From contig CALWDX010000050.1 of NCBI GenBank assembly GCA_944376805.1, forward strand, positions 1 to 55,822: 55,822 bases of DNA, given 5' to 3'. A program made the position numbers and the translations under genes. Below the pieces are notes generated by a model. The model saw nothing but the letters and a program-made list of their open reading frames with translations, made no database searches and had not been told where the DNA came from. This stretch comes from an uncultured Clostridia bacterium (GTDB taxonomy: Bacteria; Bacillota; Clostridia; Lachnospirales; CAG-274). Position 1 is the stretch's first letter. Every line of letters begins with the position of its first letter. Below, piece by piece: positions 17,341 to 26,732 of the stretch.

Positions 17341-18771
17341 ATGATTACTTTTATATTATGTCTAGCTGTTTTAATTGGTGGATATTTTATATATGGTAGT
17401 TATGTTTATAAACAAGCTGCTTTAGATGAAAATATATCAACACCAGCAATAACTATGCAAGATGGTATTGATTATATACCAATGCCATTATATAAAGTTT
17501 TATTAATTCAGTTTTTAAATATTGCAGGTACAGGCCCTATTTTTGGTGCTATAATGGGTGCTTGTTTTGGTCCAGTAGCATTTATATGGATAACACTAGG
17601 GACAATACTTGCAGGTGGTGTGCATGATTTTTTTTCAGGTGTAATATCTATGAAACATAATGGTACATCTGTTTCTGAAATTGTAGGGTTATATTTAGGA
17701 AATACTATGAAAAATATTATGCGTGTTTTTTCTGTTATTTTATTAATATTAGTAGGTACTGTTTTTGTTACATCACCAGCAGGGCTTTTATCTAATCTTA
17801 CAGGATTAAATCAAACATTGTTAGTAGGGATAATAATATTATATTATATACTTGCAACAGTTTTACCAGTAGATAAAATTATAGGTAAAATATATCCATT
17901 ATTTGGTATATGTCTTATATTAATGGCTGTAGGTTTATGTGGTGGTATGTTTATAAATCATTTTAATGGTACTGCACCTATGATAGAACTTAATACAAAA
18001 ACATTTTCTACAAGTTTACACCCAGCTGGTTTAAATGTATTTCCATTTTTATTTGTTACAATAGCTTGTGGTGCATTATCTGGTTTTCATGCTACACAAT
18101 CACCTATGATGGCACGTTGTGTAACAAGACCAAAAGAAACAAAAGCAGTTTTTTATGGTGCAATGGTTGTTGAAGGTATCGTAGCTTTAATTTGGTGTGC
18201 TGTAACAATTTCTTTCTTTGGAACTCCAGAAGGTGTTTCAGAAGCTTTAGCTATTAATAAAGGCCCAGCAGGTGTTGTAAATGTTGTTTCTAGAGAGCTT
18301 TTAGGCACAATAGGTGCAATTTTAGCAGTTTTAGGTGTTGTAGCTTGTCCTATAACATCTGGTGATACAGCATTTAGAAGTGCTAGACTTACAATAGCAG
18401 ATGCTTTTAAAATAAATCAATCACAAATAAGTAAAAGATTCATTATAGCAATACCTTTATTTATTGCTTGTATTTTTTTAACAATGGTAGATTTTGATAT
18501 TATTTGGAGATATTTTGCTTGGTCTAATCAAACTTTAGCAACTACTTTCTTATGGACTGCAGGAGTATATCTTTATAAAAATAATAAAAATTATTTTATA
18601 GCTATTTTACCAGCTACAATAATGTCTTATGTATGTGTATCTTATATAATGCAAGCAGATGAAGGATTTAAGTTATCTTCTAATTTATCAAATATTACAG
18701 GTATTATAGTATCATTAGTTTTATTTGTATTTTTTATGATAAGAAGAAGTTCTATTAAAAAAAATATTTAA
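17341..18771 (+). CDS. cstA: CstA-family carbon starvation protein, short form
   Basis: A 476-residue polytopic membrane protein with about 12 hydrophobic segments. The CstA hallmark is clear in the first third: IAGTGPIFGAIMGACFGP, then AGGVHDFFSGVISMKHNG. The family includes peptide and pyruvate transporters (CstA and BtsT in E. coli, about 700 residues). Clostridial members are often this shorter form, which lacks the C-terminal extension. I start at the ATG after AAAGGAGGAAGTG; an in-frame GTG six bases upstream is part of the Shine-Dalgarno region. It is a single gene with its own promoter and terminator. Confidence 0.9.
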   Translation: MITFILCLAVLIGGYFIYGSYVYKQAALDENISTPAITMQDGIDYIPMPLYKVLLIQFLNIAGTGPIFGAIMGACFGPVAFIWITLGTILAGGVHDFFSGVISMKHNGTSVSEIVGLYLGNTMKNIMRVFSVILLILVGTVFVTSPAGLLSNLTGLNQTLLVGIIILYYILATVLPVDKIIGKIYPLFGICLILMAVGLCGGMFINHFNGTAPMIELNTKTFSTSLHPAGLNVFPFLFVTIACGALSGFHATQSPMMARCVTRPKETKAVFYGAMVVEGIVALIWCAVTISFFGTPEGVSEALAINKGPAGVVNVVSRELLGTIGAILAVLGVVACPITSGDTAFRSARLTIADAFKINQSQISKRFIIAIPLFIACIFLTMVDFDIIWRYFAWSNQTLATTFLWTAGVYLYKNNKNYFIAILPATIMSYVCVSYIMQADEGFKLSSNLSNITGIIVSLVLFVFFMIRRSSIKKNI

Positions 18772-18780
18772 TATAAATAG

Positions 18781-18818
18781 AAAAGTTATGTAATATAATT
18801 ATACTACATAACTTTTTT
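18781..18818 (+). terminator. Terminator after cstA
   Basis: AAAAGTTATGTA (18781-18792) pairs with TACATAACTTTT (18805-18816), a 12-bp stem with a 12-base loop and a six-T tract. Confidence 0.8.
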
Positions 18819-18967
18819 ATTTATATATAATATAAAATTTAATTATAGTATATATATTATATAGGGATTAAAATTTACAAAAATTTAATAGTTATGTATT
18901 GGTTATTTATAGATTTTGTGCTATAATAAATAAGATTTATAAATTAATTTGTAGGGTAGGTGTGGAA

Positions 18968-19834
18968 ATGAGTGCTTCAATAGATGGTAAAATATCTGGT
19001 ATAAATAGTTTTTTGGAAAGTTTGAACCTATCAAAATTTAGTATACCAAGTATACGAATTTCAGATGTTGTTGATATATTAATAGTTGCAATTTTTATAT
19101 ATATTATAATGAATTGGATTAGGGAAACACGAGCTTGGTCTTTATTTAAGGGTATTATGGTTATATTTATATTAAGTATATTATCTTTTAACCTTAATTT
19201 ATATACTACATATTGGATTATAGAACAAACTTTTTCTGTAGGTATAATGGCAATTTTAATTTTATTTCAACCAGAATTTAGAAAAGGTCTTGAACAAATA
19301 GGAAAGGGTAGTCTTACTAAAAATATTTTCAATAGTAGTACACAAGATCAGATTATACCTAAAAATGTATTAGATGAAATTTTAACAGCTTGTTTTATTA
19401 TGGGAAAAGCTAAAACAGGTGCAATTATTGTAGTAGAACAAAAAGTAGCTTTAGGTGATTTTGAAGAAAGTGGTATACCAATAGATGCAATAGTAACAAA
19501 TCAATTACTTATAAATATATTTGAAAATAAAACACCTCTACATGATGGAGCAGTTTTAATAAGAAATAATCGTATAAAAAGGGCTACTTGTATATTACCT
19601 TTAACTCAATCTGAAATAGGATTAGATTTAGGTACAAGACATAGAGCAAGTGTTGGGGCTAGTGAAGTTTGTGATGCTTATATATTTGTTGTGTCTGAAG
19701 AAACAGGAGCAGTTTCTATAGCTCATAATGGTAAATTGTATAGAAATTTAACAAGACAACAAATAGAAGATATGTTTAAACAGCAAGAAAAACAAAACAT
19801 AAAAAAAATAAATATATGGAAAGGAAGAAGTTAA
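18968..19834 (+). CDS. cdaA: Diadenylate cyclase CdaA (c-di-AMP synthase)
   Basis: A 288-residue membrane enzyme that joins two ATP into c-di-AMP, the second messenger for potassium, osmolyte and wall homeostasis. There are three N-terminal membrane helices (residues about 30-110) and then a DAC domain. The catalytic motifs are LHDGAVLI and GTRHRASVGAS. I start at the ATG at 18968, preceded by GGGTAGGTG; the frame is open upstream to 18899 but has no better site. The stop abuts cdaR, its usual regulator. glmM, often third in this operon, does not follow. Confidence 0.95.
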   Translation: MSASIDGKISGINSFLESLNLSKFSIPSIRISDVVDILIVAIFIYIIMNWIRETRAWSLFKGIMVIFILSILSFNLNLYTTYWIIEQTFSVGIMAILILFQPEFRKGLEQIGKGSLTKNIFNSSTQDQIIPKNVLDEILTACFIMGKAKTGAIIVVEQKVALGDFEESGIPIDAIVTNQLLINIFENKTPLHDGAVLIRNNRIKRATCILPLTQSEIGLDLGTRHRASVGASEVCDAYIFVVSEETGAVSIAHNGKLYRNLTRQQIEDMFKQQEKQNIKKINIWKGRS

Positions 19835-21241
19835 ATGTATAAAAAAATAAAAGATTTTTTTACAAGAAATTTACATTGGAAAGCCTTATCCATATTAATG
19901 TCAATTGGTATGTGGTTTATTGTTATGAATATAAATAATCCAACAGAAATAAAAACTTATCCATTAAGTATAAGTGTTTTAAATGAAGAAAAACTAAAAG
20001 AAAATAATTTAGTTGTTTTAAATTTAGAAGAGTTAAAAAATCAAAAGGCAGAAATAAAAATAAAAGGTAGTAGGACAACATTAGATGAATTAAATAAAAG
20101 ATATAATAAAGATAATATAAAATTAACATTAGATTTAGAGCAATTTTTATCTTATAAAATAGGTGATGAGCCATTACAAACAACAATAAATTTAAAACCT
20201 ACAATACCTAATATACAATACCCTAATAATAATTTTGAAATAGTTAGTTTTTATCCTATAACATATGATATAACTATTGATAAAGTTATAACAATACCTA
20301 AAAAAATACATCCTAAAACTACTGGAGAAATAAAAAGTGGCTATATAGCTTCAGACCCTGAACTTTCATCTGAATATATACAAGTTTCAGGACCTAAATC
20401 TGTTGTAGATAAAATACAAGTAATATATGCAGAAATAGACATATCAAACCAAACATCTACAATAAAACAAGAAGTAGAATTATTTGCTTATGATAAAGAT
20501 GGTAATAAAATAAATGGTTTACAATTTAATATGAATACTGTTGAAATAAAAGTGCCTATTAGTGTTGAAGGTGTATTGAATATTTCAGAGCCTAAATTAG
20601 TTGGGCAATTACCAGAGGGTTATATTGTAAATAGTGTAACATATAGCCCTAAAAATGTAGAAGTTATAGGAAGTACAAGTAATTTAAAAAAATTAACAAA
20701 AATAACTTTACCAGAAATAAATATAACAGGTCTTACACAATCTACAGAGTTTACTTCAGATATAACTCAAATTTTAAAACAATATAACTTAAAGTTAAAA
20801 AATAATAATAGTGGTAAAGTTAAAATAAATGTTGATATAAGAAAAGCTAAAACAAAAGTATTGAATATACCTACAAATAAAATTAGTATTATGGGTTATA
20901 ATGATAAATTTTTTATTGATATGCCAGAAGAAATTTCAATAAATATAACAGGTGATGATAATATAATAGATAATATAAATCAAGATTTAATTAAATGTAA
21001 TATAGATGTTTCAGGTCTTGATGTAGGAGAGCATAATGTTAAAATTAATGTTGACACACCAGAAGGAATTAAGTTAGTTTCTCAACCATATATAAATATA
21101 TCAATATCTGAACAAGAGGAAGTTACATATAGTGAAGAAGATACAACAGAAAGTATAGAAGAAACAAGTGAAAGTACTAGTGAAACTACTACTATAGAAG
21201 AAACTACTGAACAAATAGAAACAACAACAAGTACAAATTAA
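19835..21241 (+). CDS. cdaR: YbbR-domain protein CdaR, regulator of CdaA
   Basis: A 468-residue protein with one N-terminal membrane anchor (LSILMSIGMWFIVMNI, residues about 17-32) and an extracellular chain of YbbR repeats, about four copies over residues 35-420. It ends in a Thr/Ser/Glu-rich tail (residues about 430-468) that looks like a flexible wall-spanning or glycosylatable segment. CdaR binds CdaA and tunes c-di-AMP synthesis. It starts directly after the cdaA stop, with a Shine-Dalgarno (GGAAGAAG) inside cdaA. The tail is an addition relative to Bacillus CdaR by memory, not by alignment. Confidence 0.93.
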   Translation: MYKKIKDFFTRNLHWKALSILMSIGMWFIVMNINNPTEIKTYPLSISVLNEEKLKENNLVVLNLEELKNQKAEIKIKGSRTTLDELNKRYNKDNIKLTLDLEQFLSYKIGDEPLQTTINLKPTIPNIQYPNNNFEIVSFYPITYDITIDKVITIPKKIHPKTTGEIKSGYIASDPELSSEYIQVSGPKSVVDKIQVIYAEIDISNQTSTIKQEVELFAYDKDGNKINGLQFNMNTVEIKVPISVEGVLNISEPKLVGQLPEGYIVNSVTYSPKNVEVIGSTSNLKKLTKITLPEINITGLTQSTEFTSDITQILKQYNLKLKNNNSGKVKINVDIRKAKTKVLNIPTNKISIMGYNDKFFIDMPEEISINITGDDNIIDNINQDLIKCNIDVSGLDVGEHNVKINVDTPEGIKLVSQPYINISISEQEEVTYSEEDTTESIEETSESTSETTTIEETTEQIETTTSTN

Positions 21242-21263
21242 AAAAGCCTTTAAAGGCTTTTTT
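21241..21263. terminator. Bidirectional terminator between cdaR and corA
   Basis: AAAAAGCCTTT (21241-21251) and AAAGGCTTTTT (21252-21262) form a perfect palindrome, with T runs on both strands, between convergent gene ends. Confidence 0.85.
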
Positions 21264-21276
21264 AATTTGTAAAAAT

Positions 21277-22215
21277 TTAGAACATATTTTTTTTAGACAT
21301 AATTTTTGTAACTAAAATACATATACCTATCGAACCTAAAATAATCCATAAAAATGCAAGTGGACTATTTTCAAATGGAATAGGAACATTCATACCAAAA
21401 AAACTAGAAATTATATTAGGTATAGCCATTATAATAGTTATAGATGTTAAAACTTTCATAACAATATTTAAGTTATTTGATATAATAGAGGCAAAAGTAT
21501 CCATTGTGCCAGCTAATATATCACTATAAATTTTAGACATTTCAATTGCCTGTTTATTTTCTATAATAGTATCTTCTAAAAGTTCTTTATCTTCTTCATA
21601 TTTTTTAATAAAATCATATCTTAAAAGTTTTTCCATAACTAATTCATTAGATTTTAAAGAAGTAGAAAAATATACTAAACTTTTTTCAAGAGTTAAAAGT
21701 TGTATAAGTTCTTTATTTTTTAATGATTTATGAAGTTCATTTTCTATAAGGGTACTTTGTTTATCTATTCTTTTTAGAAAATATAAATATAAAGATGCAT
21801 TTTTGTATAATATTTGTAAAAGAAATCTAGACCTTTTATAAGTGAAAAATGTTTTAACACGATTTTTTATAAAAGGGTCTAATACAAGTGTTTCATTAAG
21901 TGAAACAGTAATAATAACTTTATCAGTATATATTATAGCTATAGGTAATGTTTCATATATATTAGATTCTCTGTCTTTAGATATACAAGGGGTATCTACA
22001 ACAATGAGAAAGTTATTAGTTTCATTATCAAATTCTATTCTTGAACGTTCTTCTTCATCAAGAGCTGCATTAATAAAATCTGGGTCTATATTTAGCTCAT
22101 TAGCTATTTTATTTACTTCTTTTAAAGAAGGATTAACCATATTTATCCAAACACCATCTGTAATAGTATCTGTTTCGATAAGTTCTTTATTTGAAGACAT
22201 ATACATTTTTATCAT
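21277..22215 (-). CDS. corA: CorA-family Mg2+/metal channel
   Basis: A 312-residue CorA family protein: a large cytoplasmic N-terminal domain (residues about 1-240), a long stalk helix and two C-terminal membrane helices. The selectivity motif is in FFGMNVPIPF at the end of TM1, and a basic tail (KIMSKKNMF) follows TM2. It forms pentameric channels for Mg2+ or related divalent cations in the membrane. It starts at ATG with AAGGAGG nine bases upstream. It has its own promoter just beyond holA and a long folded leader, described separately, that suggests post-transcriptional control. Confidence 0.93.
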   Translation of the reverse strand: MIKMYMSSNKELIETDTITDGVWINMVNPSLKEVNKIANELNIDPDFINAALDEEERSRIEFDNETNNFLIVVDTPCISKDRESNIYETLPIAIIYTDKVIITVSLNETLVLDPFIKNRVKTFFTYKRSRFLLQILYKNASLYLYFLKRIDKQSTLIENELHKSLKNKELIQLLTLEKSLVYFSTSLKSNELVMEKLLRYDFIKKYEEDKELLEDTIIENKQAIEMSKIYSDILAGTMDTFASIISNNLNIVMKVLTSITIIMAIPNIISSFFGMNVPIPFENSPLAFLWIILGSIGICILVTKIMSKKNMF

Positions 22216-22370
22216 TTTATTTCCTCCTTAAAAGTCCATATAAAGATAGGAAATATATTTTAAAAGGCAAATCCTAAATTTATGGACTTTATTATAAATA
22301 TTTAATTTTTTAAAATAACAATACTGGGGTATACTGTCCATAAAATCACCTGCCTTTAATTAGTAGTCTT
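22216..22370 (-). promoter_or_regulatory. Switch-like structured 5' leader of corA
   Basis: A leader of about 155 nt with two competing folds (reading minus). Fold 1: an outer 7-bp stem (22351-22357 with 22263-22269) and an inner 9-bp stem (22336-22344 with 22279-22287), with a 6x9 internal loop and a 48-nt apical loop that contains ACCCCAG. Fold 2: the same middle strand (22281-22290) pairs instead with 22231-22240 over 10 bp, extended by 22272-22276 with 22247-22251. It ends one base from the Shine-Dalgarno (22223-22229). The two folds cannot coexist. I do not recognise a known riboswitch consensus. Confidence 0.6.
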
Positions 22371-22376
22371 TATAAT

Positions 22377-22405
22377 ATTTTAAATGATTTATTTAATTTT
22401 GGCAA
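22377..22405 (-). promoter_or_regulatory. Promoter for corA
   Basis: On the minus strand, TTGCCA (22400-22405) and TAAAAT (22377-22382) are spaced by 17 bp, immediately downstream of the holA stop. This makes corA a separate transcription unit starting near 22370. Confidence 0.65.
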
Positions 22406-22412
22406 CCCTTAT

Positions 22413-23408
22413 TTATATAGTTGCATACTTTATTATTAATAATTCTACAGCCATTATATCATTAACTTGTCCAGTTTTTATATTATTATCAATAATTAAA
22501 CATTCATTTAAAACTTGTAATAAAATTTTTATAGAAAAATTTTTACTTTGTTTTAATGCTTCTTTAATAATAAAATCTCTTGTAGTTAGTTCAGATGCGA
22601 TACTAGATATATTATAATTTTTATTATATAAATATTTTGTTTGTAAAATAAGTTTAAATTGTCTATATATCATATTTAAAATAACAAAAGGAGAAGTTTT
22701 ATTAGTAAGTAAATTTTGGTACACTTGAATAGCTTTGTCTATATTTTTATTTGCCATAAAATTTATAAGGTCAAATATTTTACTTTCAATAGATTTTGTA
22801 CAAATTAAATCAATATCATTTATAGCTATTTTATTATTGTTAGTTTTAAAAGAAATTAATTTGTTTATTTCATTTAATAATATTTCCATATTAGAACCAA
22901 CATTTCTTATAATATAAACTGCTTCTTTAGAAGTTATAGTTTTATTATTATCTTTAAATAAATTTAGTATCCAATCTATTAAATCATTTTCTGACAAATT
23001 ACCTATTTGATGGACTGTACCTAAATTTGAAATAGTTTTAAATAATTTTAATTTTTTATCAATTTTTTCTTCAATAAATATTATTATTGTAGTTTTAGGT
23101 AAACTATGTAAATATTGTTCTAATTTATTTGTATCATCTTTTCTACCCTCATAAAGTAAACCACTATTTTTTAATATAATAAGCCTGTATTCATTCACAA
23201 AAGGTAAAGTATTACAAGTATCTATTATTTGTGATATATTAGTATTTTTACTTTCAAAAATATCAAAATTCATCATTTTTAAATTATCATCTACAATAGC
23301 ATTAGTTAATTGTTTTTCATAACTATTTTTTAAATATTCTTCATCACCAAATAAAAGATATATATTAGAAAAAGTTTTATTTTTTATATGATTGTCTAAT
23401 ACTTTCAA
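22413..23408 (-). CDS. holA: DNA polymerase III delta subunit
   Basis: A 331-residue clamp-loader subunit. The N-terminal IYLLFGDEEYLKNSYE is the delta-family strand and loop, followed by a degenerate AAA+ domain without Walker A and a C-terminal helical collar domain. It opens the sliding clamp within the tau-delta-delta' complex. I start at TTG (23408), eight bases after AGGAG; an in-frame GTG lies inside that Shine-Dalgarno. It follows comEC by 17 bp, the common Firmicute order, but the rpsT gene often found after holA is not here. Confidence 0.9.
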   Translation of the reverse strand: MKVLDNHIKNKTFSNIYLLFGDEEYLKNSYEKQLTNAIVDDNLKMMNFDIFESKNTNISQIIDTCNTLPFVNEYRLIILKNSGLLYEGRKDDTNKLEQYLHSLPKTTIIIFIEEKIDKKLKLFKTISNLGTVHQIGNLSENDLIDWILNLFKDNNKTITSKEAVYIIRNVGSNMEILLNEINKLISFKTNNNKIAINDIDLICTKSIESKIFDLINFMANKNIDKAIQVYQNLLTNKTSPFVILNMIYRQFKLILQTKYLYNKNYNISSIASELTTRDFIIKEALKQSKNFSIKILLQVLNECLIIDNNIKTGQVNDIMAVELLIIKYATI

Positions 23409-23425
23409 GATTATCACTCCTAAAT

Positions 23426-25690
23426 TTATTTTTGTAAAGTTTTTATTTTATAAGTATCTTTATAAAATTTTATAGTTATTGCTTTATTTTTATCTGTACG
23501 ATAAATATTAATATTATTTTCATTAAGTGTTTTTAATGTTTCTTCACTAGGGTGATTATATTTGTTATTTTCTTTGCAAGAAATAAGTGCATCTTTTGGC
23601 TTAACACTATCTATAAAATTTTGTGTACTTGAAGTTTTAGAACCATGATGTGAAACTTTTAATATATCAGCCAATAAATCTAAATTATTATCTAACATAA
23701 AATTTTCACCTTCTTTTTCAACATCACCTGTAAATAGCATAGAATTATTTTTATAAGTTAATTTTAATACAATAGAGTTGTTATTGTCTTCATTATTTAA
23801 AAAGTTTATATTAGGGTGTAATATACCAAATGATAAATCTTTACCTAAATTAAGTTTATCACCACTTTTTACAAAGTGAATAGGTATATTTTCAGCTTTT
23901 GCTTTTGTTAAAAGTGTTTCATAATTTTCATCAGTACTATTATTTATAGGTAAAAATAGATTTTTTATTTTAATTTTATCTACAATTTCAATTATACCTT
24001 TTATATGGTCAGTATCATTATGGCTTACAAAAACAAAATCAATTGTTTGTATACCTTTACTTTTCAAATAAGGTAAAACAACACTTTCACCAGTATTAAA
24101 AGTATTACTACCACCACCATCTATTAAAAATACACCATCTTTATTTATACCTACAATACTATCACCTTGTCCAACATCTAGCATAGTTATAGTAAAAGGT
24201 TTGGGGATAAATGTTGCCAAAAGTGTAAATACAATGAAAATACTAATACCAATATTTATAAATTTTTTACGTTTTTTAATTAAATATTTATCATAAAAAG
24301 TATAACCTATAAAAAATAACATTATATATAACCCTATTATAATAAATATAGAAGGTCTACCTATAATAATATTATTAAAACTCATATTGTCAACAACTTT
24401 ACAAATATATGTAAAAAATCTTAATATATAATATACACTACCTATTAAAAATTTAGCTAATGGTATGCTAAAAATTCCAATTATTGTAGATAAAAAGCCT
24501 ATTATTACAACAATAGACATAAAAGGTATAATTATTATATTTAAGAATATATCTATTGTATTAAAGTTATAAAAATAGTAAGCTGTAATAGGTTTTATAG
24601 ATAAACATACAAAAAAAGATACAACAAAAGCATTAAATATACCTTTCAATTTATAAATATCACATATTCTACCACCTAAAAATGCTATTGAAAAGACAGA
24701 TATATAAGAATATAAAAATCCTATATCAAAAAGATAGTAGGGGTTTACAATAAGTAAAATTATAGCAGATAAACTAATAGAAGAAATAAAATCAGGATTT
24801 CTAAAAAGTATATATGCTAATAAAACAGTTGAACTCATTATAGTAGCTCTTATTGTGGATAAACTACTTCCAGTAAAGATACAATAAAATATTAATATAA
24901 TAATAACAAATATATAACCAAAACGTCTATGAATTAGTTTAAATATTTTAGTTAAAAATAAAGCTAGTATACCTATATGCAAACCAGATATAGCTAATAT
25001 ATGATAAATACCAGATGTTCTATATAAATCAACAGTTTCATCATCTAAAAATTGTTTTTCACCTAAAAGCATAGCTTTTAAAATATTACTTTCTGTTTGT
25101 GGTAAAATTTCATCATAAATATTACAAATATTGTCTTTTAAATTTGATAAATATACTTTAAACTTATTATGTTTTAAGATTTTTATATTATTAGCATATA
25201 GTTTATAATTAATTTTATCAATTTTAAAATTTAATTCTTCATTATATGCATTAGGATTAGATTTTTTATTAGGATAATATATTTTACCATCAACAGATAT
25301 TTTAGAGCCTAGTTTAATATTAGAAAGTGTGTCATTATAAACTAAAATATTTAACCTTTTAGATTTATTATTAATATGTGTTGTACTAACTTTAAATTTA
25401 TATTTATCATTAGAAGACTTTTCAATAGTTTTAACATACCCTATAATATTAACTGTATCTTTTTCATTTATATAATAAGAGGTACTATTTAGTAAAACTA
25501 AAAAATAGCCAATAAATGTAAATATTATTAAATATCTAGGAAATTTTATTTTATATATTTTACTAAAATATAATGATAATATGAATATTATTAAAAATAA
25601 TATAATCTTTATGTATATATTAGTTATATAAATTGAAATTAATATTCCAAAAATTAAAAACATTAAAATAAATAGTAATGGTCTTTTCAT
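23426..25690 (-). CDS. comEC: ComEC DNA-uptake channel
   Basis: A full-length 754-residue protein with an N-terminal membrane and OB-like domain (residues 1-170), the Competence membrane domain (about 200-480, with SGIYHILAISGLHIG) and a C-terminal metallo-beta-lactamase domain (about 490-754). The latter has LDVGQGDS, the metal site SHNDTDH and KVSHHGSKTS. It carries single-stranded DNA across the membrane in transformation. All motifs look intact. The ATG at 25690 has no Shine-Dalgarno and is preceded by a terminator-like hairpin, so expression may be low or conditional. Confidence 0.95.
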   Translation of the reverse strand: MKRPLLFILMFLIFGILISIYITNIYIKIILFLIIFILSLYFSKIYKIKFPRYLIIFTFIGYFLVLLNSTSYYINEKDTVNIIGYVKTIEKSSNDKYKFKVSTTHINNKSKRLNILVYNDTLSNIKLGSKISVDGKIYYPNKKSNPNAYNEELNFKIDKINYKLYANNIKILKHNKFKVYLSNLKDNICNIYDEILPQTESNILKAMLLGEKQFLDDETVDLYRTSGIYHILAISGLHIGILALFLTKIFKLIHRRFGYIFVIIILIFYCIFTGSSLSTIRATIMSSTVLLAYILFRNPDFISSISLSAIILLIVNPYYLFDIGFLYSYISVFSIAFLGGRICDIYKLKGIFNAFVVSFFVCLSIKPITAYYFYNFNTIDIFLNIIIIPFMSIVVIIGFLSTIIGIFSIPLAKFLIGSVYYILRFFTYICKVVDNMSFNNIIIGRPSIFIIIGLYIMLFFIGYTFYDKYLIKKRKKFINIGISIFIVFTLLATFIPKPFTITMLDVGQGDSIVGINKDGVFLIDGGGSNTFNTGESVVLPYLKSKGIQTIDFVFVSHNDTDHIKGIIEIVDKIKIKNLFLPINNSTDENYETLLTKAKAENIPIHFVKSGDKLNLGKDLSFGILHPNINFLNNEDNNNSIVLKLTYKNNSMLFTGDVEKEGENFMLDNNLDLLADILKVSHHGSKTSSTQNFIDSVKPKDALISCKENNKYNHPSEETLKTLNENNINIYRTDKNKAITIKFYKDTYKIKTLQK

Positions 25691-25706
25691 AAATAAAACT
25701 TATAAA

Positions 25707-25731
25707 AGAAAGGTTAAATATTAACCTTTCT
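25707..25731 (-). terminator. Terminator or attenuator between gerM and comEC
   Basis: AGAAAGGTTAA (25707-25717) and TTAACCTTTCT (25721-25731) form a perfect 11-bp stem with a three-base loop. Reading minus it includes the gerM stop codon and is followed by T-rich DNA up to the comEC ATG, 16 bases away. Confidence 0.6.
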
Positions 25732-26710
25732 TATTATCTCCTGTAATATTTTTAGTTTTTTTATCATTTTGTATTATACTTTCATATCTACCAATAGGTT
25801 GACTGATATCAACACTATATTTTGAAAGATTTATTTTTTCACCATCTATTAAAAACTGAACTTTATTAACTTTATCAAGATTTGTTAAAGAGTTTACTAT
25901 AGAATATATAGCTAAATTTTCTTTTGTAATATCATTTGATAGTTTTGAAATAAAATCAGAACTTAAATCTACATAACAAATATTATCTTCTGTTTTAATA
26001 TTTCGTATTTTAGTTTCTAAAGGAACAGTTTTAATATTTCCTTTAACTTTAGGACCAGCAATAATTTCCTCAACAATATGTAATTCCATACTTTTATTTT
26101 GTTTTGCTTCTATATTTCTAGTTTCTTCAACTAGTTTATTGTTTTCATTAGTAAAATACAAAGTTATTTTTTCTCTTTCTATTTTATCTGGAGATATAAT
26201 AGGGTTTAAAATAGTATTGTCACGATTAAATAATTCTAAATTATCATAAAAAGTTAATTCTTCACCATTTATATAAAATTTTATATTATTTACAAAGTTT
26301 GTTTCAGTTATTGTCCAAATAAAACTTGCTCTAAATATTAATTTATCTTTATCAGATAGTGTATTATAATCATTAGAAAAATTTATATATAAATTATAGT
26401 TATTTAATCTATAATTTAAAATAGATAAATTTTTTGGAACAGTAGATTTTAAGTTTGTAGATTTTGAAGTTGTTTTCATTTCATTAAATAAATCATTTAC
26501 AAAAGTATCTTTATTTAAAGTTATTTTTCTTTCTTCAAAAGAAAGATTTTTTTCTATTTTATTATAATAATATATTTTAATATTTTTTATATTATTGTTT
26601 ACATTATTATTTGCTATAATTGTCATTAAAAAAGATAATATTGTAATAAATAAAATAGTTATTATAACAAAAACTACACCAAATAGAAATAATTTTTTAT
26701 TATTTTTCAT
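25721..26710 (-). CDS. GerM-domain lipoprotein-like or membrane-anchored protein
   Basis: A 329-residue protein with an N-terminal hydrophobic anchor (residues about 6-30) and two GerM domains (about 60-170 and 185-310). The second has the conserved run VDLSSDF near residue 250, followed by VNSLTNL. GerM is needed for spore development and germination in Bacillus; the domain is found at the cell surface. I start at the ATG at 26710, with AGGAGG six bases upstream, rather than at an upstream TTG that overlaps the kinase gene. It sits between a histidine kinase and comEC. Confidence 0.85.
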   Translation of the reverse strand: MKNNKKLFLFGVVFVIITILFITILSFLMTIIANNNVNNNIKNIKIYYYNKIEKNLSFEERKITLNKDTFVNDLFNEMKTTSKSTNLKSTVPKNLSILNYRLNNYNLYINFSNDYNTLSDKDKLIFRASFIWTITETNFVNNIKFYINGEELTFYDNLELFNRDNTILNPIISPDKIEREKITLYFTNENNKLVEETRNIEAKQNKSMELHIVEEIIAGPKVKGNIKTVPLETKIRNIKTEDNICYVDLSSDFISKLSNDITKENLAIYSIVNSLTNLDKVNKVQFLIDGEKINLSKYSVDISQPIGRYESIIQNDKKTKNITGDNKKG

Positions 26711-26732
26711 ATTTCCTCCTAGTATAATTTGA

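Noticed and set aside
22216..22370. M-box Mg2+ riboswitch upstream of corA
   Set aside because: The leader is clearly structured, but the conserved M-box core sequences I know are not present, so I left it unclassified.
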